DNA of 64,000 nt, taken from positions 62,001 through 126,000 of the forward strand of contig NZ_JBFRYC010000009.1 of the NCBI RefSeq assembly GCF_040892615.1, in the 5' to 3' direction. Shown one piece after another: positions 51,445 to 61,222 of the stretch (its first letter is position 1; every line of letters starts with the position of its first letter). The notes below the pieces were generated by a model, which made no database searches, was not told the origin of the DNA, and worked only from the letters and a program-made list of their open reading frames with translations. The DNA comes from Thioclava arctica. GTDB lineage: Bacteria; Pseudomonadota; Alphaproteobacteria; Rhodobacterales; Rhodobacteraceae. The position numbers and the translations under genes were made by a program.

Positions 51445-51496
51445 CTGGGCAGTGAGCCGCGTAAGATCGCACAATCGGGCAGAGAGGTCAGTCACC

Positions 51497-51847
51497 ATGA
51501 TCACGGTCGAAAGCCATCGCATGGGGATGCAGCAAGGCTCCATCGTGTTGTTTTCCGATTATCAGGATGGTGGCGCGATGTGGACGGGCGATGGCCCGCG
51601 CGAACTGCGCAAATTGGTCAGTTTTGCCGAGGCTTTCTCAGCCAAGCCGCTGGTGCATGTCGCGCTGTCGATGTGGGACATTGATCAAAAACACAATGGC
51701 CGAATGGATATTTCCACCGAGATGGTCACCCCCGAGGGGTTCGTGATCGTGTTTCGCACCTGGGGGGATACCCGTGTGGCGCGGGTGCGTTCGGATTGGC
51801 TGGCGTTGGGTGCCTGTGCCAACGCCGACGATTGGGATATTCACTAG
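51497..51847 (+). CDS. H-type lectin domain protein
   Basis: 116 aa made almost wholly of one H-type lectin domain (the carbohydrate-binding beta-sandwich of Helix pomatia agglutinin and discoidin C-terminus). Pattern: LVSFAEAFSAKPLVHVALSMWDIDQKHNGRMDIS, then VTPEGFVIVFRTWGDTRVARVRSDWLALG. No signal peptide or membrane segment, so cytoplasmic unless exported by a non-Sec route. ATG at 51497 chosen after AGAGAGG; an upstream GTG (51452) lies close to the atp terminator. It has its own short upstream region. Ligand and role unknown. Confidence 0.8.
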   Translation: MITVESHRMGMQQGSIVLFSDYQDGGAMWTGDGPRELRKLVSFAEAFSAKPLVHVALSMWDIDQKHNGRMDISTEMVTPEGFVIVFRTWGDTRVARVRSDWLALGACANADDWDIH

Positions 51848-51868
51848 GCGCAGGTGTGATCCTGCGCC
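51847..51868. terminator. Hairpin between the H-type lectin gene and mtlK
   Basis: GGCGCAGG (51847-51854), loop TGTGAT, CCTGCGCC (51861-51868), perfect 8-bp stem starting at the last base of the lectin stop. TGCTTTTATT follows within 15 bp on the + side, so it may terminate the lectin message. Confidence 0.6.
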
Positions 51869-51893
51869 CAAGTGCTTTTATTCCGTGTGGCGT

Positions 51894-53357
51894 CTACTTG
51901 AGGTAATCCGTGATCACCGCCTGCGAACCGCGTGCCCAGACATCCTTCAGCGTCTTGGTGAACTGCGCCACTAGCGCGTCGTTTTTCGAAAGATCACCGT
52001 AGATTTCCGACATTTCGAGCCAAGCGGCGGGGCGGGTTTTCGCCGCTTTGGACTGCGCCACCAGACGGTCCCAATTCGGATCGTTTGCCGCAATCTCGGC
52101 GCCGGTTTCTGTGGTGCCGTAGCAATAGCGGCACCACAGAGCGCTTGCCAAAACCAGCCCGTCACAGCCCAGCCCCCGCGTCAGCCGGTCCCGGATCGAC
52201 GTGATGATGAATTTCGGCTGTCGGTTGAACCCGTCAAAGCACAGGCGGCGGATCGTGTCGGCCACTTCGGGGTTTGAAAACCGCTCCAAAATCAGTTGCT
52301 TATAGGCGCTCAGATCGGTGTCGGGCACGGGGGGGATGATCGGCAGAATCTCGGACGTTTCGATCTTGTCGAGATAGGCGCGGATCTGGGGATCGGCCAT
52401 CGCCTCATGGGCGAATTCGATATCGCGCAAACCACCTGCATAGGCGATGATCGCGTGCCCACCATTCAGGATGCGGATCTTCATCGTCTCAAAACGATCC
52501 ACCGCTTCGGTGAAGGTCACGCCGACTTTCTCCAGCGCCGGGCGGCCGGCGGGGAAATGATCCTCCATCACCCATTGGCGAAACGGCTCGCAGGTGACGG
52601 GGGCGGCATCCTCCAGCCCAAAGCTTTCGGCCAAAGCGCGCTCGCGCGGGCCGGTGGCGGGGGTGATGCGGTCGACCATCGAATTGGGGAAGGCGACGTT
52701 GGATTTGATCCAGCCCGCCAGTTCGGGGTCAGACAGCTGTGCCAGCCCAACCACCGCATCGCGCGTGACATGGCCATTATGGGGAACGTTGTCGCAGCAC
52801 ATCACGGTGAAGGGCGCGACATCCGCCGCGCGGCGCGCCTTGAGGGCCGCGATCATCGCGCCAAAGGCGGTTTCGGGGGCGTCCGGATTGGCCGCATCGG
52901 CGGCAATATCGGGATGGGTGGGGCTGAAAGTGCCGGTCTCGGGGTCGATGAAATAGCCGCCCTCGGTCACGGTGAGCGAGACAATCCGGATCCCGGGGTC
53001 CGACATCGCCGCGATCAGGGGCGCATTGCCCGAGGCCACCGGCACAAAGCCCGTCATCGCGCCGATCACGCGGGCCGATTTCGCGCTTGGGTCCAGCTCG
53101 ATCACGCTCGACATACCGTCTTGCGCCATCAGCGCTTCGCCCATCTTGGCATCGCCTGCGCGCACGCCAGCGCCGAGCAGCGCCCAGTCATGGCCGATCC
53201 CTAGGTTGAACAGGTCATCAAGGTAAACCGCCTGATGGGCGCGATGGAAATTGCCGCAGCCGATATGGACGATTCCCGCGCTCAGATCACTTCGGTCATA
53301 GCCGGGGCGCGCCACATCATCTGGGAGAAGATCAAGCGTTTCGTTTGAGAGTTTCAT
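51894..53357 (-). CDS. mtlK: Mannitol 2-dehydrogenase (long-chain polyol dehydrogenase)
   Basis: NAD-dependent oxidation of D-mannitol to D-fructose (also D-arabinitol and sorbitol in some members). 487 aa, family length about 490. N-terminal HIGCGNFHRAHQAVYLDDL (31-49) binds cofactor; the catalytic K-x4-N-x2-H motif is Lys293, Asn298 and His301. Last gene of the leftward polyol operon, 1 bp after smoS. Fructose formed would need a fructokinase, which I do not see in this window. Confidence 0.92.
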   Translation of the reverse strand: MKLSNETLDLLPDDVARPGYDRSDLSAGIVHIGCGNFHRAHQAVYLDDLFNLGIGHDWALLGAGVRAGDAKMGEALMAQDGMSSVIELDPSAKSARVIGAMTGFVPVASGNAPLIAAMSDPGIRIVSLTVTEGGYFIDPETGTFSPTHPDIAADAANPDAPETAFGAMIAALKARRAADVAPFTVMCCDNVPHNGHVTRDAVVGLAQLSDPELAGWIKSNVAFPNSMVDRITPATGPRERALAESFGLEDAAPVTCEPFRQWVMEDHFPAGRPALEKVGVTFTEAVDRFETMKIRILNGGHAIIAYAGGLRDIEFAHEAMADPQIRAYLDKIETSEILPIIPPVPDTDLSAYKQLILERFSNPEVADTIRRLCFDGFNRQPKFIITSIRDRLTRGLGCDGLVLASALWCRYCYGTTETGAEIAANDPNWDRLVAQSKAAKTRPAAWLEMSEIYGDLSKNDALVAQFTKTLKDVWARGSQAVITDYLK

Positions 53358-53358
53358 G

Positions 53359-54119
53359 TCAGCTCATCCAATTCCCGCCATCGACATTATAGGTCTGGGC
53401 GACGATATATTCGGCCTCGTCCGAGGCCAGAAACACCGCCATCCCGGTGAGGTCCTGTGCCGTGCCCATGCGCCCAAAGGGCACCGCCGCGCCGACTTCG
53501 CGCTTTTTCTGGCCCGGTGCCTTGCCCTCGTATTTGGCAAAGAAGGCATCGACGCCGTCCCAATGCTCGCCATCCACGACACCGGGTGCGATAGCATTCA
53601 CGTTGATGCCGTGTTCGATCAGGTTCAGCCCCGCCGACTGCGTGAGGCTGATGACCGCCGCCTTGGAGGCGCAATAGACCGCCACCAAGGCCTCACCACG
53701 CCGCCCGGCTTGGCTTGCCATGTTGATGATCTTGCCGCCACGGCCCTGCGCGATCATCTCGCGCGCGGCCGCCTGCATCATGAACAGCGTGCCCTCGACA
53801 TTGATCTTGAAGACGCGTTCGTAATCTTGCCGGGTGATCTCGACCAAAGGGGCTGCGGTGAAGATCGCAGCGTTGTTGATCAAGATATCAATCCCGCCGC
53901 TGGCGCGCAGCGCGGCCATTGCGTCCTCGATGCTGGCCGGGTCGGTCACATCAAGGGGCAGGGCAGTCGCGCCGATTGCGGCTGCGGTGTCTTGAGCGCG
54001 CTCGAGATCAATATCGCCGATCACGACCTGCGCACCCTCGGCGATGTATTTTTCGGCAAATGCCTGCCCGATGCCGCGCGCGGCACCGGTGATCAGGGCG
54101 CGTTTTCCCGAGAGGCGCA

Positions 54120-54120
<1 letters not shown>
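53359..54120 (-). CDS. smoS: Sorbitol (polyol) dehydrogenase, SDR family
   Basis: Short-chain dehydrogenase oxidising D-sorbitol to fructose (and galactitol to tagatose in R. sphaeroides SmoS). 253 aa. TGAARGIG at 11-18, Asp36 in GDIDLE favours NAD, NNAA at 82-85, Asn107, Ser136, Tyr149 and Lys153 complete the catalytic set. The C-terminus GVVDGEHWDGVDAFF and YIVAQTYNVDGGNWMS is strikingly like the R. sphaeroides enzyme. Overlaps smoK by 1 bp. Confidence 0.93.
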
Positions 54121-55115
<995 letters not shown>

Positions 55116-55125
55116 GGGGATCTCC

Positions 55126-55956
55126 TTATTTCACAGCGCCAAAGGTCAGGCCACGCACAAGCTGTTTCTGGCTAAACCAGCCAAGGATCAGGATCGGTGC
55201 GATTGCCAGCGTCGAGGCAGCAGAGAGTTTGGCGTAAAACAACCCTTCGGGGCTGGAATATGCGGCGATGAAAGCCGTCAGCGGGGCAGCCTTGGCCGCT
55301 GTCAGGTTGAGGGTCCAGAAGGCCTCGTTCCAAGACAGGATGACGTTGAGAAGCAGCGTCGAGGCGATGCCGGGGATTGCCATCGGCGTAAGCACATACA
55401 AGATCTCGCTGCGCAGACCTGCGCCGTCCATGCGGGCGGCTTCAAGGATCTCCGAGGGGATTTCCTTGAAATAGGTGTAAAGCATCCAGATCACGATCGG
55501 CAGGTTCATCAGGCAGAGCACGATGATCAGGCCGGTGCGGGTATCCAGCAGCCCCCAGTCACGAAACATCAGATAGATCGGGACCAGCACACCCACAGCG
55601 GGCATCATCTTGGTCGAGAGCATCCACATCAGTACATCCTTGGTGCGTTTGCCCGGCACAAAGGCCATCGCCCAAGCGGAGGGGATGCCGATGATCAGCG
55701 CCAGGATCACCGAGCCGAATGAGATGATCACCGAGTTCATGAAGTGGCGGAAATAGTTCGAGCGTTCCTGCACCAAGGTGTAGCTTTCAAAGGTCCAATG
55801 CGAGGTGAGCACCTGCAACGGCGTCTTGATCGCGTCGCCCTCGGTCTTGAACGACAAGATGATCGTCCACAGGATCGGGAAGAAGATCACGAAGCCGACG
55901 CTCCAGGCGAGGATCGTCATCACCAGCTTGCGGCGGTTTGAAGTTTTGCGCGCCAT
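55126..55956 (-). CDS. smoG: Polyol ABC transporter permease
   Basis: MalG-type inner-membrane permease, 276 aa, six transmembrane helices. The EAA loop that contacts the ATPase reads EILEAARMDGAGLRSEILYVLTP. Starts 3 bp after the smoF stop. Confidence 0.92.
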   Translation of the reverse strand: MARKTSNRRKLVMTILAWSVGFVIFFPILWTIILSFKTEGDAIKTPLQVLTSHWTFESYTLVQERSNYFRHFMNSVIISFGSVILALIIGIPSAWAMAFVPGKRTKDVLMWMLSTKMMPAVGVLVPIYLMFRDWGLLDTRTGLIIVLCLMNLPIVIWMLYTYFKEIPSEILEAARMDGAGLRSEILYVLTPMAIPGIASTLLLNVILSWNEAFWTLNLTAAKAAPLTAFIAAYSSPEGLFYAKLSAASTLAIAPILILGWFSQKQLVRGLTFGAVK

Positions 55957-55959
55957 CTC

Positions 55960-56832
55960 TCAGGTCTCCAGATTCTTGCCGATCATCCGCATCAGGAAGA
56001 TCGCAACGATGTTGGCCAAGATCACAGCGACGATGCCGCCTGCCGCCCCGCCGCCGACGTCGAATTGCAGCAGCGATTGGACATAGACGAGATAGGTCAG
56101 CGTGGTCGAGGCGATGCCCGGTCCGCCATTGGTGGTCACGAGGATCTCAGCGAAGGTCGACAGCAGGAAAATCGTCTGAATGAGGATCACCACGGTCGCG
56201 GCGCGCGACAGATGCGGCACCATGATATAGATGAACCGTGACCAGATGCTGGCGCCATCCATTTCGGCGGCCTCAAGCTGCTCGCTATCAAGCGATTGCA
56301 GCGCGGTCAGCAAGATCAGCGTCGCGAAGGGCAACCATTGCCACGCCACAATCAGCGTGATCGACAAAAGCGGGGCTTGGGCGAGGAAATCATAGGCGGG
56401 AAAGCCGAAGAAATGCGCAATATAGGCGAATATCCCGTTCACCGGATTGAAGAAGAAGTTCTTCCACACCAGCGCCGACACCGTGGGCATCACGAAGAAG
56501 GGCGCAATCACCAGCACCCGCACGATGCCTTGGCCAAAGATCGCCTGATCGAGCAGCAGCGCCAAAAGCATCCCGCCGATGATGGTGATCAGCAACACGC
56601 CTCCGACGAGGAACAAGGTGTTCCAGAGGGCGGTGAAAAAGGCGGGATCGGTCAGGAAATATTCGTAGTTCTGAAAGCCGACAAAGCCAGTCTGGCCGGG
56701 CATCAGAAGGTTATAGCGCTGGAACGAGAACCACAATGTCATGCCCAGCGGCACGGCCATCCACAAAAACAAAAGAATAACCGAGGGCGATATCATCAGA
56801 CGCGCGGCAGCGCGCGAGGCTTGCGTGGACAT
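55960..56832 (-). CDS. smoF: Polyol ABC transporter permease
   Basis: MalF-type inner-membrane permease, 290 aa, about six helices. EAA loop: EQLEAAEMDGASIWSRFIYIMVP. I chose the ATG at 56832 (MSTQASRAAARLMISPSVILL), with GGAG 10 bases upstream; the longer frame (to 56892) adds a Pro-rich leader unlike the family. Lies 79 bp after smoE, a gap in which message processing may allow more binding protein than permease. Confidence 0.9.
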   Translation of the reverse strand: MSTQASRAAARLMISPSVILLFLWMAVPLGMTLWFSFQRYNLLMPGQTGFVGFQNYEYFLTDPAFFTALWNTLFLVGGVLLITIIGGMLLALLLDQAIFGQGIVRVLVIAPFFVMPTVSALVWKNFFFNPVNGIFAYIAHFFGFPAYDFLAQAPLLSITLIVAWQWLPFATLILLTALQSLDSEQLEAAEMDGASIWSRFIYIMVPHLSRAATVVILIQTIFLLSTFAEILVTTNGGPGIASTTLTYLVYVQSLLQFDVGGGAAGGIVAVILANIVAIFLMRMIGKNLET

Positions 56833-56911
56833 GGGTCCGGCTCCGGCAATGAAAGAGGGGGGATGGGGCGGCCCGAATACAGGCTGCCCCAAGAGATAGA
56901 TGGAAAGCGGA

Positions 56912-58231
56912 TTACTTGAGGTAACCGGCTTTCTTCATCTCACGCTCGGTGAGGCTTTGCGCACTCTCCAAGGCTTGTTCTGCGGTCATCTGACCCGCAA
57001 GGGCTGCCGAGAACTGCTGGCCCACTGCATTGCCGAGACCTTGGAACTCGGGGATCGCAACGAACTGCACGCCGGTATAGGGCACGTCCTGCACCGAGGG
57101 GTGCTTGGGATCGGCCGCATTGATCGAGTCGAGCGTCAGCTTGGCGAACGGGGCCGCCTTTTGATACTCGGGGTTCTCATACAGCGAGGTCCGCGTTCCC
57201 GGAGGCACGTTGGCCCAACCTTCTTTGGCGGCAACCAATTCGGTGTAGTGCTTGGAGGTTGCCCAGTCGATGAAGGCCTTGGCTGCGGCTTCATGCTTGG
57301 TGCCTGCCGGAATCGCGAGGCTCCAGGCCCACAGCCAGTTGGCGCGCTTGTCGACGCCTTCCTTGTTGGGGGCCAGCGCAAAGCCAACCTTGTCGGCCAC
57401 GGTGGAATCTTTGGGGTTGGTCACGAACGAGGCCGCCACCGTCGCATCCATCCACATCCCGCATTTGCCCTGCTGGAACAGCGCGAGGTTTTCGTTGAAC
57501 CCGTTGGACGAAGCGCCCGGAGGCCCGTATTTGTTCATCAGGTCAAGATAGGTGGTCAGGGTCTCTTTCCATGGCGCGGAGTCGAATTGGGGTTTCCAAT
57601 CCATGTTGAACCACGAGCCGCCCATCGAGTTGTCCATCGCCGACAAGAAGGCCATGTTCTCGCCCCAGCCCGCTTTGCCACGCAAGCAGATGCCGTAGAC
57701 GCCATTGGCCTTGTCGGTCATCGCCGCGGCCGCTTTCTCGATATCGCCCCAGGTCGGCTTTTCGGGCATTTGCAGCCCGGCCTTCTCCATCAGGTCCTTG
57801 CGATACATCACAAACGAGCTTTCGCCATAGAAGGGCGAGGCGTAAAGATTGCCATCGACCGTCAGACCCGAGCGGATCGCGGGCAGCAAATCGTTCACGT
57901 CATACTCGGCAGGCAGGTCATTGAGCGACACCAGCCAGCCTTGCTTGGCCCAGATCGGAACCTCGTAGGTGCCAATGGTCAGAACGTCGAACTGGCCGCC
58001 CTTGGTGGCGATGTCTGTCGTCACTTTCTGGCGCAGGACGTTCTCTTCAAGTGTCACCCAGTCGACCTTGATGTCGGGATGCATCTTGTAAAAATCATCC
58101 ATGTAGCCCTGCATGCGGACCATGTCGCCGTTATTGACAGTGGCTACGGTGATCGTGGTCTCAGCGGATGCCGCGGTGGCAAGCGCACCAAGAGCACAGG
58201 CGCCAAGAAGCGCCCGGAACGTGAGTGTCAT
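56912..58231 (-). CDS. smoE: Polyol ABC transporter periplasmic substrate-binding protein
   Basis: Binding protein of the sugar/polyol family 1 type, 439 aa. Signal peptide MTLTFRALLGACALGALATAASA, mature from ETTITVATVNNGDM. Motifs: DVLTIGTYEVPIWAKQGWL, ASPFYGESSFVMYRKDLMEKAG, and FQQGKCGMWMDATVAA. The start at 58231 follows GGAGGAT by 5 bases; the longer frame runs into the promoter. First gene after the regulator, with its own promoter. Confidence 0.93.
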   Translation of the reverse strand: MTLTFRALLGACALGALATAASAETTITVATVNNGDMVRMQGYMDDFYKMHPDIKVDWVTLEENVLRQKVTTDIATKGGQFDVLTIGTYEVPIWAKQGWLVSLNDLPAEYDVNDLLPAIRSGLTVDGNLYASPFYGESSFVMYRKDLMEKAGLQMPEKPTWGDIEKAAAAMTDKANGVYGICLRGKAGWGENMAFLSAMDNSMGGSWFNMDWKPQFDSAPWKETLTTYLDLMNKYGPPGASSNGFNENLALFQQGKCGMWMDATVAASFVTNPKDSTVADKVGFALAPNKEGVDKRANWLWAWSLAIPAGTKHEAAAKAFIDWATSKHYTELVAAKEGWANVPPGTRTSLYENPEYQKAAPFAKLTLDSINAADPKHPSVQDVPYTGVQFVAIPEFQGLGNAVGQQFSAALAGQMTAEQALESAQSLTEREMKKAGYLK

Positions 58232-58276
58232 GATATCCTCCCAGATATTCTGAGCAAATGCCCAGTACGTGAGAAA

Positions 58277-58305
58277 ATATTCATTCAAACGGTAGATTCT
58301 GTCAA
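58277..58305 (-). promoter_or_regulatory. Predicted promoter of the smoE-mtlK operon
   Basis: On the - strand, a perfect -35 TTGACA (complement of 58300-58305), a 17-bp spacer and GAATAT (complement of 58277-58282) lie about 46 bp upstream of the smoE start. The -35 is consensus; the -10 is moderate. Confidence 0.65.
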
Positions 58306-58345
58306 TCATCAATTTCCACGGCGACGTGGAGACCTTTGAAGTTCG

Positions 58346-58374
58346 AATAAGGTTATGAAATGAATAGTCTTATT
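58346..58374. promoter_or_regulatory. Inverted repeat upstream of the smoE promoter, candidate operator
   Basis: AATAAG (58346-58351) and CTTATT (58369-58374) are perfect inverted arms separated by 17 bp, inside an AT-rich patch. The right arm overlaps the stop of the SorC-type regulator gene. Position just upstream of the -35 suits an activator or a repressor from the adjacent gene. Confidence 0.45.
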
Positions 58375-59323
58375 GGACGAGACTTCGCGCGGTGTCTTCG
58401 TCGGTGACCAATCCATTGATCAATCCACCCGCCAAAGCACCTCGAATCGCCGCCAGTTTTGAGGCTCCTGCGGCGATCGCGATCTTGGGGGCGTCGCCGT
58501 TGCGTGCGATCTTAAATGAGCCAAATCGCTCGGTGGTTTGTGTTGTGATGTAACGTCCCTGCACGTCGTAAAACGCCCCAACCAGCTCGCCGATCGCGCC
58601 TGCGTTTTGCAACTCTCGCAACTCTGAGAGGGTCACGAACCCGTCCTTGTAGACGGGCGCGTCGTCGCCCAACTGGCCCACCCCGACAAAGGTCGCATCC
58701 GCCTGCGCGGCCAAGCGGCGCACCGCCTGCACCGGCTTGAGATGGTCAAACATCGCGCGTTCCTCGGCGCTTTCCGAAATCACCGGCACCAGCATCGGAT
58801 AGTGGGGCAGGTGCAGCTTGTTGGCCAAGCGCATGATTACATCGTAAATGCTGGCCGACCCATCGGGCGCGATATTGCCAATCAACGAGACGATCTTATG
58901 GGCCATGGCGGGGGGCTGCATCACCTCTTCGACCATTGCACTCAAAGAGCGCCCGGTGCCAAAGGCGATCACCTGCGGTTCGGGCCGCGCAAGGATGCGC
59001 TCCAGCAGAGTCGCCGCCAGCGGGGCGGTGGCGCGTGCTCGGTCGCCCCCTTCGCCCAGCGAGGGGGCGACGCGCACCGTTTGCAACTGAAAGCGACGGC
59101 GCAGCGCGGCCTCCAGTTCCAAACAGGCGCCGATCTTGTGCTCGATGCGCACCCGCACCAGCCCGTCCGAAACCGCGCGGCTGACCAGACGCTGCGCGCG
59201 CTGGCGCGAAACGCCCAGCTCGGCCGCGATCTGATCTTGCGTCATGCCGCCCACGTAATAAAGCCATCCCGCGCGGGCAGCCTCGTCCTCGCGGGTGGCC
59301 TCGATCTCATTCATCCGGTTCAT
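58370..59323 (-). CDS. smoC: SorC/DeoR-type sugar-binding transcriptional regulator
   Basis: Probable regulator of the polyol operon, 317 aa. The N-terminal helix-turn-helix is GGMTQDQIAAELGVSRQRAQRLVSRAV (residues 25-51). The C-terminal sugar-binding domain has the SorC-type phospho-sugar isomerase-like fold (VIAFGTGRSLSAMVEEV, IVSLIGNIAPDGSASIYDV, FVGVGQLGDDAPVY and KIAIAAGASKLAAIRGALAGGLINGLVTDE). I chose the ATG at 59323, which overlaps the HAD gene by 4 bp. Ligand is probably a polyol or its phosphate. The symbol follows the usual naming for this operon. Confidence 0.88.
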   Translation of the reverse strand: MNRMNEIEATREDEAARAGWLYYVGGMTQDQIAAELGVSRQRAQRLVSRAVSDGLVRVRIEHKIGACLELEAALRRRFQLQTVRVAPSLGEGGDRARATAPLAATLLERILARPEPQVIAFGTGRSLSAMVEEVMQPPAMAHKIVSLIGNIAPDGSASIYDVIMRLANKLHLPHYPMLVPVISESAEERAMFDHLKPVQAVRRLAAQADATFVGVGQLGDDAPVYKDGFVTLSELRELQNAGAIGELVGAFYDVQGRYITTQTTERFGSFKIARNGDAPKIAIAAGASKLAAIRGALAGGLINGLVTDEDTARSLVQ

Positions 59324-59988
59324 GTCGCGGCCCTCATATTGGGACCAAGATGAAAGAATTCGTCGAAAGAGGCAAATTCTAGTTGCGCAATCGCATCGGC
59401 GGGGCGCAACAGCGGCCGCCCGTGCAGATGGCTGCCGCCGGTGAAGCGCCACACCGTCATGCCCGCCGCCAGCCCTGCGCGGATGCCCGTCAGGCTGTCT
59501 TCAATCACCACGCAGCGGGCAGGGTCAGCGCCCATCTGGCGCGCGGCATGCAAGAATAGATCGGGCGCGGGTTTGCCTTGCGCAACTTCGCTGGCGGTGA
59601 AAATCCGGCCCTGTACCTGCTTATCCAGTCCGACGATTTCCAGCGACCGCTGCGCGCGCTGCGGGCTGGATGAGGTTGCCACGCACCACGACACACCGAG
59701 TTGCGCGATCACGTCGCTCACGCCGGGCATCACCCGCAGGTCTGTTTCAAAGGCCGCAAGTAAGCGGGCGCGGTAGCGCGCCTCGAAATCTTCGGGCAGA
59801 TCGAGACCGAATTCAAAGCGGATCTGTTTCATCACCGTCGGATAAGAGCGGCCCAGAAAATTGCGTGCGACGTAATCGAGATCGATATTCACATCCAGGT
59901 TTCGCAGCTCTGCGATCAGCATATTGGCCGAGATGATTTCGGAATCGATCAGCACCCCGTCGCAATCAAAAATGCACAAATCGAACAT
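59320..59988 (-). CDS. HAD-superfamily sugar-phosphate phosphatase or mutase
   Basis: 222 aa haloacid dehalogenase-like hydrolase of the beta-phosphoglucomutase subgroup. Motif I FDCDGVLID with Asp8 and Asp10; helical cap near residues 20-85; motif II SWCVATSSS; motif III region GKPAPDLFLHAARQMG; motif IV VIEDSLTGIRAGLAAGM. Probably dephosphorylates or isomerises a sugar phosphate linked to polyol use. One bp after the SDR gene and overlapping the regulator by 4 bp, so all three are co-translated. Confidence 0.85.
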   Translation of the reverse strand: MFDLCIFDCDGVLIDSEIISANMLIAELRNLDVNIDLDYVARNFLGRSYPTVMKQIRFEFGLDLPEDFEARYRARLLAAFETDLRVMPGVSDVIAQLGVSWCVATSSSPQRAQRSLEIVGLDKQVQGRIFTASEVAQGKPAPDLFLHAARQMGADPARCVVIEDSLTGIRAGLAAGMTVWRFTGGSHLHGRPLLRPADAIAQLEFASFDEFFHLGPNMRAAT

Positions 59989-59989
59989 T

Positions 59990-60745
59990 TTAGTGCTTTC
60001 TCAACGCAGGCAGGCCGATGCCAGTTGCCCCAAATCCACCATCTGCGGCCAAAAGCTGCCCGGTCACAAAGCTGGCCTTGTCCGAGGCGAGAAAGGCGAT
60101 GGCCTCGGCGATTTCGCGTTCCGATCCGTAGCGATTGAGCGGGATCGCATCGTGATAGGCGTCGATGATCTCTTGGGAATGCACCGCCATCGCAAGTTTG
60201 GTGCGCACCGGCCCCGGCGCGACTGCATTGGCGCGAATGCCCAACTCGCCCAGCTCCACTGCCTGCTGCTCGGTTAGCGCAATCACCGCCGCTTTGGAGG
60301 TGCCATAGGCCACCCGCAGCGTCGAGGCGCGCAGCCCCGAGATCGAGGCGATATTCACAATCGCACCCTTCGCCTTGGCCAAAAGCGGCGTCAGCGCTTG
60401 GCTGACCAGAAACATGCCGTCGAGATTGGTGGCCATCACGCGGCGCCACATCGCGAAATCGGTCTCGCCGATCGGGCCGAATTCGGCCACGCCCGCGTTG
60501 TTGACCACCGCTTTGAGGCCATATTGCGCGATCCGCCCGACTTCCTCGGCCATGACGGCGACCTGCTCGGGATCGGAAATGTCGCACAGGATCGGATGGG
60601 TGCCGTTAAGCGCGCTGCTCGCCGCCTCAAGCGCCTCGACGTCGCGATCCAGCATCACAACCTGCCAGCCCATTTCCAGAAACAGTTTTGTCGTCGCAAG
60701 GCCAATGCCGCGCGCCGCCCCCGTTACCAATGCTACGTCGATCAT
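59990..60745 (-). CDS. SDR family oxidoreductase, probable polyol dehydrogenase
   Basis: Classical short-chain dehydrogenase, 251 aa. TGAARGIG at 8-15, Asp33 (MLDRD) suggesting NAD, NNAG at 82-85, Asn108, Ser134, Tyr147 and Lys151. C-terminal SFVTGQLLAADGGFGATG. I chose the ATG at 60745 after a strong GAGGAGG; the longer frame has no support. First gene of the SDR-HAD-regulator cassette ahead of smoE. It likely oxidises a polyol other than sorbitol, such as a pentitol or galactitol; substrate not determined. Confidence 0.85.
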   Translation of the reverse strand: MIDVALVTGAARGIGLATTKLFLEMGWQVVMLDRDVEALEAASSALNGTHPILCDISDPEQVAVMAEEVGRIAQYGLKAVVNNAGVAEFGPIGETDFAMWRRVMATNLDGMFLVSQALTPLLAKAKGAIVNIASISGLRASTLRVAYGTSKAAVIALTEQQAVELGELGIRANAVAPGPVRTKLAMAVHSQEIIDAYHDAIPLNRYGSEREIAEAIAFLASDKASFVTGQLLAADGGFGATGIGLPALRKH

Positions 60746-60836
60746 CTGTTCCTCCTCGTTTCGCGCGACGCTATCGCGTGGCGCAAGCGCTGTCGACAGG
60801 GCAGGGCGGCGAACTATCTTTTGCGGACGCAACTGA

Positions 60837-61151
60837 ATGGACAAGACAATGACGATACTTTGCGAAGGACAGCATCTTTTCGTGGCCGAACTCAGCTATC
60901 TTGCGCCGATGGCAGAGGTTGACGCGCTTTTGGAGCCGCACCGGGCGTTTCTCAGAGAGCAATACGCGGCGGGTCGCTTTCTGGCCTCGGGGGCGAAGGT
61001 GCCGCGCGATGGTGGGGTGATCATCGCGATTGGCACCGAGCGGGCCGAGATCGAGGCGTTGTTCCGACTTGATCCCTTTCAGATTGCGGGCGTTGCGCAA
61101 TATCGGGTGATCGAGTTCAACCCGACGATGGTTGCGCAAGGGTTACGCTAA
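60837..61151 (+). CDS. YciI-like protein
   Basis: About 104 aa, a ferredoxin-like alpha/beta fold of the YciI family. The pattern FVAELSYLAPMAEVDALLEPHRAFLREQYAAGRFLASG has the conserved Asp/His-type positions (DALLEPHRAFL). The C-terminus DPFQIAGVAQYRVIEFNP is also typical. No known activity; relatives are sometimes fused to dehalogenases or isomerases. Start could be 60837 or 60849; neither has a good ribosome site. Stands alone, divergent from the polyol SDR and convergent with groL. Confidence 0.78.
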   Translation: MDKTMTILCEGQHLFVAELSYLAPMAEVDALLEPHRAFLREQYAAGRFLASGAKVPRDGGVIIAIGTERAEIEALFRLDPFQIAGVAQYRVIEFNPTMVAQGLR

Positions 61152-61167
61152 GCCACGGGCAGTCATG

Positions 61168-61195
61168 AAAAAGGGCGCCCCGCAAGGCGCCCTTT
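61168..61195. terminator. Intrinsic terminator between the YciI-like gene and groL
   Basis: AAAGGGCGCC (61170-61179), 6-nt loop, GGCGCCCTTT (61186-61195), perfect 10-bp stem. Read leftward it ends in five T residues (complement of 61168-61172), so it is mainly the groSL terminator and partly that of the YciI-like gene. Confidence 0.9.
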
Positions 61196-61222
61196 CCCAA
61201 AGTTCCAAGCGGGAACGGCTGA

